From NCBI GenBank assembly GCA_934636105.1, contig CAKTZR010000003.1, positions 142,320-206,319 on the forward strand: DNA of 64,000 nt, given 5' to 3'. The position numbers were made by a program, and so were the translations under genes. Source of the DNA: an uncultured Clostridia bacterium (GTDB taxonomy: Bacteria; Bacillota; Clostridia; Christensenellales; Aristaeellaceae). Positions 49,292-57,291 of this stretch are shown here, piece by piece (the stretch's first letter is position 1; every line of letters begins with the position of its first letter). The notes under the pieces are model-generated. The model was not told where the DNA came from. It searched no databases and saw nothing but the letters and a program-made list of their open reading frames with translations.

Positions 49292-50445
49292 ATGACAACC
49301 TTTCTTTCCGCCAGCTTTGCCGCGGGCGCGCTCATCCTGCTGACGGCGATGGTTCGGCACTTTGCGGGTCATCGCCTTCCCCGGCGTATGTATATCGCGC
49401 TGTGGGATATTACGGTGCTTCGCCTGCTGATTCCCGTCGGCCTGCCGCGTTGGGGCTGGCAATCTATTTCATTGCCGCCTATGTCCGCAGCACGCGTGCG
49501 TTTGCGCAATCCCTGCCGGACGACGACCCGCGATGCGCGGCGTTTCTGCAAGCGCATCCGACCCGCCGCCACGTGCAGATTCGCGTGAGCAGCCGCATTG
49601 CGTCGCCGCTTTCCTACGGCCTGCTGCATCCGGTCATCCTCCTGCCCAAGGGCATGAATCGGGACGGCCTGCCTTTCGTGCTGAGGATTCTAGCCATGAA
49701 AAACGTCAAGAAAAATACCCCGCTGACCCGTTTGGTTGCGGGTTCGCTGGTCGCCGCCGCCTGCTTTGCGATGATTTCCGCCGTGCCCGCCTGCGCGGAC
49801 GACAAGGTTTTCATCGTCAAGGCGGAGGATACGCTCGTTATGCCGGAGGGCTCGCTCGTCCTTTCTGCCGACACTGCGGAGGATTCGGCGTACAGCTACG
49901 TCGTTTACGACAAAGAACCGTCCGCTTCCGAATCCGACGCTCTGCCCATCGAGTGGTGGACGGTTGATGAATTTGAAAGCTATATGGCGCAGACGCGTAA
50001 GGACCTTGAAGAATTGGTCCAAAACGGCGAACGCGGCTACACAAGCACCGACGGCTGGTTCACATGGACGCAGGAAAAGGTTGAGGAAACCATGGCCGTC
50101 TATGAAGAAATGCTGGATGAACTCAAACGCGGCGTGAAGATATCCAAGCCCTTCGGCGAGGATGGAGAGGGAGCGGACATCATTATTTCTAAGGGGCCGG
50201 ATTCCGTCAGCACGCACAACGACTCCACCCTGATGATTGACGCGGACACAAACCTTTATGTGGAAAAGGACGGCGGCGCGGTTTTCCACGCCACGCCCGA
50301 TTGCGCCGCTATTCCCGAAAGCGCCCGCGATGCGCTGGAGGCGTTTTCCGCCGAACGGCTTGAGCAAAGTCCTTACAGCCTGCTGAGCGCGTGTCCGGTG
50401 TGCTTTGAGACGAAAAGCGCAAGCGAGAGCGGAGAAGACAAGTAA
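49292..50445 (+). pseudogene. blaR1: BlaR1/M56 sensor-protease remnant
   Basis: The first frame encodes the two N-terminal membrane helices of an M56 protein (FLSASFAAGALILLTAMV...YIALWDITVLRLLIPVGLP), then continues out of frame from about 49445. A second frame resumes with LAIYFIAAYVRS and the conserved SSRIASPLSYGLLHPVILLPKGM, reaches LPFVL, and jumps straight to RILAMKNVKKN. The expected HExxH zinc-protease core that follows LPFVL is missing. The remainder to 50445 is an intact 250-residue extracytoplasmic tail. The tail could still be made from the ATG at 49696 (signal-like segment, GAGG upstream), but the sensor-protease cannot work. Confidence 0.75.
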
Positions 50446-50459
50446 AAAACGAAATATAA

Positions 50460-50498
50460 ATCGCCGCCGCACGGCTTTTAACTCCGTGCGGCGGCGAT
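50460..50498. terminator. Strong 15-bp hairpin terminator
   Basis: Perfect stem ATCGCCGCCGCACGG/CCGTGCGGCGGCGAT, 9-base loop, followed by CTGTTATATCATTTTTC on the plus strand. Confidence 0.75.
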
Positions 50499-50534
50499 CT
50501 GTTATATCATTTTTCTTTTATCCTCGCGAAGCGA

Positions 50535-50596
50535 AGATGGGGTTTGGGGACAAAGTCCCCAAGCAGGTTTGGGCGGCAGCCCAACGTATCCCCCGT
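50535..50596. repeat. Downstream palindromic repeat, family B copy 2
   Basis: In minus sense, just past the leuS stop: GGGGGATACGTTGGGC-TGCC-GCCCAA hairpin and CTTGGGGACTTTGTCCCCAA hairpin. The GGGGAT-ACG-TTGGG flank and the GGGAC-TTT-GTCCC hairpin are shared with 8337-8395. Confidence 0.5.
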
Positions 50597-50599
50597 TCT

Positions 50600-53011
50600 T
50601 TAGCACACGATATTCAGCAGGCGGCCCGGCACGAAGATGATCTTCTTCACCTGCGCGTCGCCGACGAGCTTCTTGACGGTTTCGTTTTCCAGCAGCTTCT
50701 CGCCGTCATCCTTGCCGAGCGTGGCGGGCACCATGATGCGGCCGCGTACCTTGCCCTTGATCTGCACGGCGATTTCCACCTCGTCCGCGACGAGCTTCGC
50801 CTCGTCGTAGGTTGGCCAGCTCTGCTTGTAGATCGGCTCGCCGAAGCCGCAGACCTCCCACATCTCCTCCGTGACGTGCGGGGAGACCGGGTTCAGGCAC
50901 AGCAGCAGGGCGCGCAGCTCGCCGCGCGTCACGCTGCCGCGGGTGTAAAGCTCGTTGACATAGGACATCATCGCCGCAATGGCGGTGTTGTACTTCATGC
51001 GCTCATAGTCTTCGGAGACCTTCTTAATCATCGCGTTGACCGGCGCTTCCATCTCGTGACGCACGCCCTCGTCCTCGGTCAGCATATCCTGCAAGCGCCA
51101 GACGCGCTCGATGAAGCGGCGGCAGCCGCGCGCGCCCTCCGTAGACCACGGGATCGCCTGGTCGAACGCGCCCATGAACATTTCATACATACGGAACGCA
51201 TCCGCGCCGATTTCGGCGATGGTGTCGTCCGGGTTGATGACGTTGCCGCGGGACTTGCTCATCTTCTCGCCGTTCGCGCCGAGGATCATGCCGTGGCTGG
51301 TGCGCTTCTTATAGGCTTCTTTGTTCGGAATCGCGCCGATATCATAGAGGAACAGGTTCCAGAAGCGGGAATACAGCAGGTGCAGCGTGGTATGCTCCAT
51401 GCCGCCGTTGTACCAATCGACCGGCATCCAGTATTTCAGCTCGTCCCAGCGCGCCAGCGCGGTGTCGCAGTGCGGATCGGCATAGCGCAGGAAATACCAG
51501 GAGGAACCCGCCCACTGGGGCATGGTGTCCGTCTCGCGCTTGGCCGGGCTGCCGCAGCACGGGCAGGTCGTGTTCACCCAGCTATCCATCTTGGAAAGCG
51601 GGCTTTCGCCGGAATCGGTCGGCTCGTAGTTGTCAACCTCCGGCAGCAGCACCGGCAGCTGATCTTCCGGAACCGGCACCCAGCCGCACTTTTCGCACTT
51701 GACCAGCGGAATCGGCTCGCCCCAGTAACGCTGGCGGGAGAAGACCCAGTCGCGCAGCTTGTAGTTGACTTTGCGCTCGCCGACCTTGTGCTCGACCAGC
51801 CAGTCGATGATGGTCTTCTTCGCCTGCGCCACGCTCAAGCCGTTGAGGAAGCCGCTGTTGCAGAGCACGCCGTCCTCCACGTCGGTGTAAGCCGCCTGCT
51901 GCACATCCTCGCCGCCCGCGACGACCTCGATGATCGGCAGGCCGAACTTCTTAGCGAAATCCCAGTCGCGCGTGTCGTGCGCCGGAACGGCCATGATTGC
52001 GCCCGTGCCGTAAGTCGCCAGCACGTAGTCGGAGATGAACACCGGGATTTCGTGGCCGTTGACCGGGTCGATGGCCTTGATGCCCTTGAGCTCCACGCCG
52101 GTCTTTTCCTTGCTCAGCTCGGTGCGCTCAAAATCGCTCTTGCGCGCGGCGGCTTCGCGATAGGCAATGACCTCGTCCCAGTTGGTGATGCGGTCCTTGA
52201 GCTTATCGACGGTCGCATGTTCCGGCGCGACGACCATGTAGGTCGCGCCAAAGAGGGTATCCGGGCGCGTGGTATAGACGCGGAGCTTTTCGTCGGTATC
52301 CTTGATGGCGAAATCAACCTCCGCGCCCTCGCTGCGGCCGATCCAGTTGCGCTGCTGCACCTTCACCTTGTCGATGAAATCCACATCGTCCAGGCCGTCG
52401 AGCAGCTTCTGGGCATACGCGGTGATCTTGAGCATCCACTGGCTCTTGACCCGGCGGATGACCTCCGCGCCGCAGCGCTCGCACTTGCCTGCAACAACTT
52501 CCTCGTTGGCCAGGCCGCACTTGCAGCTGGGGCACCAGTTGACCGGCATTTCGGTCTTGTAGGCCAGGCCCTTCTTATAGAGCTGGAGGAAAATCCACTG
52601 CGTCCACTTGAAGTAGTTCGGATCGGTGGTGTTGACCTCGCGCGTCCAGTCGAAGGAGAAGCCGATGCGCTTGAGCTGCTCGCGGAAGTGGTCGATATTC
52701 TTCTTGGTCACGCCCGCGGGATGGACGTGGTTCTTGATGGCGTAGTTTTCGGTCGGCAGGCCGAACGCGTCCCAGCCGATGGGGAACAGCACGTTATAGC
52801 CCTCCATGCGGCGCTTGCGGGCGATGATATCCATCGCCGTGTTGCTGCGCGGATGGCCGACGTGCAGACCCGCGCCGGAAGGATACGGGAACTCGATCAG
52901 CGCGTAGAATTTCGGCTTTTCGTGGCTGGCTTCCGCCTCAAAGCAATGGGCTTCTTCCCATTTCTTTTGCCATTTCAGCTCAATCTCATCGGGATTGTAG
53001 GCTTTACTCAT
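50600..53011 (-). CDS. leuS: Leucyl-tRNA synthetase
   Basis: 803-residue class I aminoacyl-tRNA synthetase. HIGH-type motif HVGHPRSNT is near residue 48. Zinc-like Cys pairs are in WCPSCKCG...CERCG (about 160-185) and in CEKCG...CPCCG. The CP1 editing domain contains TTRPDTLFGATY. The KMSKS motif GEKMSKSRGNV is near 615, followed by the anticodon-binding and C-terminal domains. The ATG at 53011 has AAGGAGG 11 bases upstream; the open frame further upstream runs through a repeat element and is not coding. Expression is controlled by a T-box leader. Confidence 0.97.
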   Translation of the reverse strand: MSKAYNPDEIELKWQKKWEEAHCFEAEASHEKPKFYALIEFPYPSGAGLHVGHPRSNTAMDIIARKRRMEGYNVLFPIGWDAFGLPTENYAIKNHVHPAGVTKKNIDHFREQLKRIGFSFDWTREVNTTDPNYFKWTQWIFLQLYKKGLAYKTEMPVNWCPSCKCGLANEEVVAGKCERCGAEVIRRVKSQWMLKITAYAQKLLDGLDDVDFIDKVKVQQRNWIGRSEGAEVDFAIKDTDEKLRVYTTRPDTLFGATYMVVAPEHATVDKLKDRITNWDEVIAYREAAARKSDFERTELSKEKTGVELKGIKAIDPVNGHEIPVFISDYVLATYGTGAIMAVPAHDTRDWDFAKKFGLPIIEVVAGGEDVQQAAYTDVEDGVLCNSGFLNGLSVAQAKKTIIDWLVEHKVGERKVNYKLRDWVFSRQRYWGEPIPLVKCEKCGWVPVPEDQLPVLLPEVDNYEPTDSGESPLSKMDSWVNTTCPCCGSPAKRETDTMPQWAGSSWYFLRYADPHCDTALARWDELKYWMPVDWYNGGMEHTTLHLLYSRFWNLFLYDIGAIPNKEAYKKRTSHGMILGANGEKMSKSRGNVINPDDTIAEIGADAFRMYEMFMGAFDQAIPWSTEGARGCRRFIERVWRLQDMLTEDEGVRHEMEAPVNAMIKKVSEDYERMKYNTAIAAMMSYVNELYTRGSVTRGELRALLLCLNPVSPHVTEEMWEVCGFGEPIYKQSWPTYDEAKLVADEVEIAVQIKGKVRGRIMVPATLGKDDGEKLLENETVKKLVGDAQVKKIIFVPGRLLNIVC

Positions 53012-53068
53012 GGTTTCTTCTATCCTCCTTAAGTCTTTATGCCGTTTGCACATTGTTTTTCCACGCGA

Positions 53069-53215
53069 ACTCCTTCCGTCACAACTTCGTTGTGCCACCT
53101 CCCTCTGAGAGGGAGGCTTTTGGTATAAGCATCCGACCATTTTCTTCTGAGTAGTTGCTTATACTTTAAGGCTCCCTCTTTGAGGGAGCTGTCAGCGAAG
53201 CTGACGGAAGGAGTT
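53069..53215. repeat. Palindromic repeat element, family A full copy, inside the leuS leader
   Basis: 147-base element bounded by AACTCCTTCCGTC and its reverse complement GACGGAAGGAGTT. Inside are CACAAC/GTTGTG, CCTCCCTC/GAGGGAGG, GGTATAAGC/GCTTATACT-like, GCTCCCTC/GAGGGAGC and GTCAGC/GCTGAC inverted repeats, so the whole can fold as one long cruciform. No reading frame or transposase. This is the look of a MITE or a bacterial interspersed palindrome. A half-copy lies after gpmI (27868-27920). Confidence 0.75.
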
Positions 53216-53269
53216 GCACGGCGGCAATTTCGAAAACGACACATCCTGTATGCGCACAATTTGAGCACG

Positions 53270-53555
53270 AAAAAAGCGCCCCTGCACGCATGGCGATCAT
53301 GCACAGGGGCGCCCGAAAGCGCGGTACCACCCTGATTCAGCTGCAAACATGCAGCCCTCAGCGGCTAAGAAGCCAAAGCCTGTCACGGGGCTGGGCCGTC
53401 GCGGATTACTGTTTTCGCCCGCGAAGCTCCGGGAGGAGAAAAGCTGCGCTTTGGCTCATCGGCTCGCACCACACCGCCGATTCTCTGAAGACGCCTTTGC
53501 GCGCTGATTCCCATCATCGCCTTTGAATTTGCCGAACGAAATCGGCTATGAAACG
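53270..53555 (-). promoter_or_regulatory. T-box leader of leuS
   Basis: On the minus strand the conserved AGGGTGGTACCGCG (53320-53333) is followed by a terminator GCGCCCCTG...CAGGGGCGC-TTTTTT (53270-53312). Upstream are CAGAGA (AG-bulge) and an ATCGGC/GCCGAT stem with a GGTG loop, typical of Stem I. A CTC triplet within TTCTCCTCCC (near 53436) is a candidate leucine specifier, but I could not fold Stem I with certainty. Uncharged tRNA-Leu should relieve termination. Confidence 0.9.
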
Positions 53556-53561
53556 CCTTTT

Positions 53562-53590
53562 ATTGTAGCCAACGCGGGCGAAAATGTCAA
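53562..53590 (-). promoter_or_regulatory. Sigma-A promoter for T-box/leuS
   Basis: Minus strand TTGACA-17-TACAAT, directly after the stop codon of the EAL-protein gene. Confidence 0.8.
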
Positions 53591-53598
53591 GAGCGTTT

Positions 53599-55848
53599 CT
53601 ACCCCTGCCGCCTGAGCTTCTCGGTATATTTTTCAACCGGAAGCGGGGCGGAGAAGAAGTAGCCCTGAATATCCGTGCATTCCAGCGCGCGCAGGAAGTC
53701 CACCTGATCCTCGGCTTCAACGCCCTCGGCGGTGGTATAGAGCCCCAGCTCATAGCACAGATGGACGATCTGGCGCAGCATGATTTCGCCCTTGCGGTCG
53801 CCGATGCAGTCGATCAGGCTCTTATCCAGCTTGACCGTATCGACAAACGGAAGCTTAAGCATCGGCAGGGTGGATTGATCCTTACCGAAGTCGTCGATTG
53901 CGATGCGGAAGCCGTAACGATAAAATTCCTGCAAGACGGACATCACCGCGTTGTCGGAAATCATCGTGCTTTCCGTGACTTCCAGCGGGATCATCCACGT
54001 GGAAAGACCGTAGCCCTCCAGAATGCGCTTATAGGTCAGCGCCACGCCCTGACGGCACAGCGACGCGCGGGACAGGTTGACCGAAACCGGGCGAATCTCC
54101 ACGCCGTCCTTGCGCCACTGGCTCAGCTGCGCGCAGACGCAGGTGAACATGTATTCGTCCAGTTTGCCGATTGCGCCGTTCTTTTCAAACAGGGGAATGA
54201 AGCGTGTGGGCGGGAGCATGCTACCGTCCTTCTGTACCCAGCGGACGAGCGCCTCCGCACCGACGATTTCACCCGTTTTGGGGTTGCACTTGGGCTGATA
54301 ATACGCCTTGAACTGGTGACCGCCGATGGCCGCTTCAAAGCGGTCTTCCATCTGCATGTTTTCAAAGAATGCGTTCTGATCGACGTCCTGATAAAACGCC
54401 ACAACATTGTCGCCGTTGCCTTTGGCCGCGCCCAGCGCCAGATTGGACAGTTCGCACGCGCGGCGAACGTCTTCCTCCGGGCGCATGGCATACACGCCGA
54501 AGCGCGGCACGACATGCAGCACGCCCATCTTATCCGACAGGCGGCGGATGCCGCGCTCAATCTGGCGCAGGCGCTCCAGCACGGCCGAACGCTGGCGCTC
54601 GTTCAGATAGAAGACGAAGTGATCCGCATCCACGCGGGCGACGGATTCGCCCTCCGTCAGCGCGCCGCTGATGCACTCGTATACGCCGCGCAGCACGTTG
54701 TCGCCCTTCTGCGCGCCGAACATGCCCGCGATCATCTTGTAATCATCCAGATCGCTGGAAACCATGTAGCCGCCGTCCACGTTCTCGAGCTTCATCAGGA
54801 AGCCGGAAAAATTGCTGCCGCCCGTCAGCGCGTCGGAATAGGCCACGCGGCGCAGATTTTCGTTATACCGCCGATAGGTCATCAGCGTGCCGAAGACAAA
54901 CGCCGCGCACAGCAGCACAATCACGCTCAGCAGCGTGCGGATGTTGGCGAAGACCGCGTTCGTTTTGCCGTACAGCGTTTCGGCGGACATGACCATGACC
55001 AGATACCAGGTATCGTTTTCGCAGTAGTTTTCAATCGGACGGCAGCTGAAGCGCAGGTCGCCCGTGCCGAACACGCGGTTTTCGCCCGACTGCTCGCCGG
55101 AGAGAATCTGCCGAAGCTGCTCTGCGTCCTGCTCGCCGCTGCCGGAAAACTGCGCCATTTCATCCGGCAGATTGCCCGTCGCGGCGATTTTGGCACTGGA
55201 GGAGGCGATAAGGATATCGCCCGTCGATTCGATGATGTAGCCGCGCCCCTCGCCGCCGAAGGATTCCACATCCATCATCTTGTGGAAAGCTTCCGGCGTG
55301 TAATCCGCCAGCATGACGCCGATGACCTCGTTTGTCTGCGGATCGCGAACGGGCGCGCTCATCACGTGAACCGGCGCGCCGCCGCTTAAACGGTCGTTGA
55401 TTTCGCCCGTGATGCTGTATTGCCCGTCCAGGCCGCGGCGGAAATAAGGGCGGAAGGAAAAATCGCCGCTCTTGCCGTCGCTGGTCACCGTCCAGCCCGT
55501 CGAATCCATATAGCAGAGCCGACGGAAGCCGTAGCCGTTGGCATATTCGCCCAGATAGGTCAAAATATCCTGCGCGTCTTCCGGATTCTCCGCAATCTTT
55601 TCGCCGATGTTATCCATCAGCGAAAAGCGGCTTTCCAGCGTCAGCTGAAGCATCACTGCGTTTTCATCCGCAATTTCCAGCATGGCCGCGTCTGCCGCAT
55701 GGTGCAGCCGCTGGCTGATGCGGCCATAGCTCACGCCGACGCACACGAAAATAAGGGCTACAAAAACCAGCAGCCCAATCCACAAGGAGCGATAGCTTTT
55801 CGGCCCTTCAAACGTTTTCGGTTTCTTTTGCTTGTTCATGCTTCCCAT
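53599..55848 (-). CDS. Membrane EAL-domain phosphodiesterase with extracellular sensor and degenerate GGDEF
   Basis: 749 residues. TM1 about 22-43, an extracytoplasmic Cache-type sensor (about 44-305, with GYGFRRLCYMDSTGW and VMLADYTPEAFHKMM), TM2 about 308-328, a GGDEF-fold domain (about 340-480) and an EAL domain (about 490-749). The GGDEF signature reads VDADHF, so no cyclase activity is expected. The EAL domain keeps EALVRW, SVNLSR, EVTES, AIDDFG, VKLDKSLID and AEGVE, consistent with c-di-GMP hydrolysis. Its loop-6 motif is DDFGKDQS instead of DDFGxGxS. GGGG precedes the ATG; a second ATG three codons later is possible. Confidence 0.88.
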   Translation of the reverse strand: MGSMNKQKKPKTFEGPKSYRSLWIGLLVFVALIFVCVGVSYGRISQRLHHAADAAMLEIADENAVMLQLTLESRFSLMDNIGEKIAENPEDAQDILTYLGEYANGYGFRRLCYMDSTGWTVTSDGKSGDFSFRPYFRRGLDGQYSITGEINDRLSGGAPVHVMSAPVRDPQTNEVIGVMLADYTPEAFHKMMDVESFGGEGRGYIIESTGDILIASSSAKIAATGNLPDEMAQFSGSGEQDAEQLRQILSGEQSGENRVFGTGDLRFSCRPIENYCENDTWYLVMVMSAETLYGKTNAVFANIRTLLSVIVLLCAAFVFGTLMTYRRYNENLRRVAYSDALTGGSNFSGFLMKLENVDGGYMVSSDLDDYKMIAGMFGAQKGDNVLRGVYECISGALTEGESVARVDADHFVFYLNERQRSAVLERLRQIERGIRRLSDKMGVLHVVPRFGVYAMRPEEDVRRACELSNLALGAAKGNGDNVVAFYQDVDQNAFFENMQMEDRFEAAIGGHQFKAYYQPKCNPKTGEIVGAEALVRWVQKDGSMLPPTRFIPLFEKNGAIGKLDEYMFTCVCAQLSQWRKDGVEIRPVSVNLSRASLCRQGVALTYKRILEGYGLSTWMIPLEVTESTMISDNAVMSVLQEFYRYGFRIAIDDFGKDQSTLPMLKLPFVDTVKLDKSLIDCIGDRKGEIMLRQIVHLCYELGLYTTAEGVEAEDQVDFLRALECTDIQGYFFSAPLPVEKYTEKLRRQG

Positions 55849-55871
55849 ATTCCCCGCGCTTTAATGCTTAT

Positions 55872-55900
55872 AGTCTATCACATTTTTGGGACGATGGCAA
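55872..55900 (-). promoter_or_regulatory. Promoter for the EAL-protein gene
   Basis: Minus strand TTGCCA-17-TAGACT. Confidence 0.55.
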
Positions 55901-55933
55901 TCCTGCAAACGCATCGTGTGTGTTTAAAACGCG

Positions 55934-56485
55934 TCAAGACAGGCCCAGCACGCCGAAAAGCAGAATGCCCAGCGCGCCGCTCAGGCAGATGACCTTCGGA
56001 ATGCTGACTTTGAAGCGCACGAGCAGCAGCAGACTGACTGCGCCGATGGCGATGGCCGGAAAGCTGATTCCGCCCAAATCGGCGGCATAGTTGGTGGTGC
56101 AGAGCGAAAAAATCACGCCGAAGATCATGCCGACGCAGGCTGGACGCACGCCCGTCATCACCTTGCTCATGAAGCTGCTCTTGCGGAAACGCTCAAAAAA
56201 GATCGCCGCCAGCAGACACACCGTTAGTGTGGGGGAGAGGGTGCCCAGATTCGCCGCAATCGCACCCCAAAGCCCCGCCGTGCGCATACCCGCAAAGGTT
56301 GCGCAGTTCAGCCCCAGCGGACCGGGCGTCATTTCCGCAATGGCCACGATATCCGAAACCTCCGCCGCGGTCATCCAGCCGTGGGAGGTCATTTCCGAGG
56401 TAATCAGCGGGATCATCGAAAGGCCGCCGAAGCTTGTGAAGCCGATTTTCAAAAAGCTGATGAACAGCTCAAGCAGCACCATCAT
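55934..56485 (-). CDS. Chromate transporter, half protein 2 (ChrA family)
   Basis: 183 residues with about five or six membrane helices. Contains GFTSFGGLSMIPLI and the family PGP motif in AEMTPGPLGLNCATFAG. Two short ChrA half-proteins normally work as a pair; the partner is the overlapping upstream gene. Substrate in gut anaerobes is not established and chromate is only the family name. ATG overlaps the partner gene by 17 bases; GGGAG is 9 bases upstream. Confidence 0.88.
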   Translation of the reverse strand: MMVLLELFISFLKIGFTSFGGLSMIPLITSEMTSHGWMTAAEVSDIVAIAEMTPGPLGLNCATFAGMRTAGLWGAIAANLGTLSPTLTVCLLAAIFFERFRKSSFMSKVMTGVRPACVGMIFGVIFSLCTTNYAADLGGISFPAIAIGAVSLLLLVRFKVSIPKVICLSGALGILLFGVLGLS

Positions 56486-57044
56486 GCTTTTTCGCTCCCT
56501 TCCGCTCGTAGACCTCCGCGATCAGCAGGCCGCAGATCGCGCCGATGATGACCAGATAGACGCAGTTGACATTCAAGAACAGATAGAGCGCAATCACCAG
56601 CAGCATCACCGCGTAGCACGGCGGGAAGCGGAACGCGCTGCCCACCATGCCGATGACCGCGCTGATCATGATCGGCACAACCGCCGCACGGATGCCGCGC
56701 ATGGCCGCCGCGACCCAGAGGTTGCTCTGGAACGCCGTGTAAAACTGCGTGATGACGGCCAGCACCGCCATCGGCGGCAGAATCATGCCAAACAGGCAGG
56801 CCAGGCCGCCCGCTACGCCCGCCACGCGGTAGCCGTAGAGCATCGCCACGTTGCCGATCATCGTGCCCGGCAGACTGCGGCCGACGCTCGTCAAATCCAA
56901 AAGCTCCTCGGAGGTGATGGTGTGCTCCTGCTCCACATAGAGCTTCTGCATCTGAGCAATGATGCTCCAGCCGCCGCCGAAGGTGAATAATCCAAACTTC
57001 ATGAATTGAAGAAACAGCTTCCAAACCTGTTGCGCGCGCTTCAT
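56469..57044 (-). CDS. Chromate transporter, half protein 1 (ChrA family)
   Basis: 191 residues. Carries GLFTFGGGWSIIAQMQ and the equivalent of the PGP motif as GRSLPGTMIGNVAML, then five or more membrane helices and a charged tail (YERKGAKKHDG). First gene of the pair, ATG after AAAGGGGG. The two halves are oppositely oriented in related systems; the topology here was not computed. Confidence 0.88.
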   Translation of the reverse strand: MKRAQQVWKLFLQFMKFGLFTFGGGWSIIAQMQKLYVEQEHTITSEELLDLTSVGRSLPGTMIGNVAMLYGYRVAGVAGGLACLFGMILPPMAVLAVITQFYTAFQSNLWVAAAMRGIRAAVVPIMISAVIGMVGSAFRFPPCYAVMLLVIALYLFLNVNCVYLVIIGAICGLLIAEVYERKGAKKHDGAA

Positions 57045-57083
57045 GGCAGCGTTCCCCCTTTAATGTACGAACTCTCTTTGTAA

Positions 57084-57112
57084 AGGATAACCCCAATACA
57101 GGGAACAGTCAA
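57084..57112 (-). promoter_or_regulatory. Promoter for the chromate transporter pair
   Basis: Minus strand TTGACT-17-TATCCT. Confidence 0.6.
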
Positions 57113-57171
57113 GTATATAATTGGTAAACATTTCTGAATCCATCGTTACGGACTGACCACACGGAAAATTA

Positions 57172-57198
57172 TTAGCACTCTTTTGCGTTGAGTGCTAA
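57172..57198 (+). promoter_or_regulatory. CIRCE operator (HrcA binding site)
   Basis: TTAGCACTC-N9-GAGTGCTAA, an exact match to the CIRCE consensus, 8 bases before the -35 of the htpG promoter. Confidence 0.95.
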
Positions 57199-57205
57199 TT
57201 TTCTC

Positions 57206-57234
57206 TTGACATCGCTTTCAAACAGCGATACAAT
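57206..57234 (+). promoter_or_regulatory. Sigma-A promoter for htpG
   Basis: TTGACA-17-TACAAT, immediately downstream of CIRCE. Heat induction by release of HrcA is expected. Confidence 0.85.
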
Positions 57235-57291
57235 ACGCTTGCATAACAAAGCATAAGCGGGGAAACCCGTTTGATAAGGAGGTTTTTGATT

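Noticed and set aside
53290..53526. Plus-strand open frame of 78 codons
   Set aside because: It lies inside the leuS T-box leader on the opposite strand; no RBS and explained by the RNA structure.
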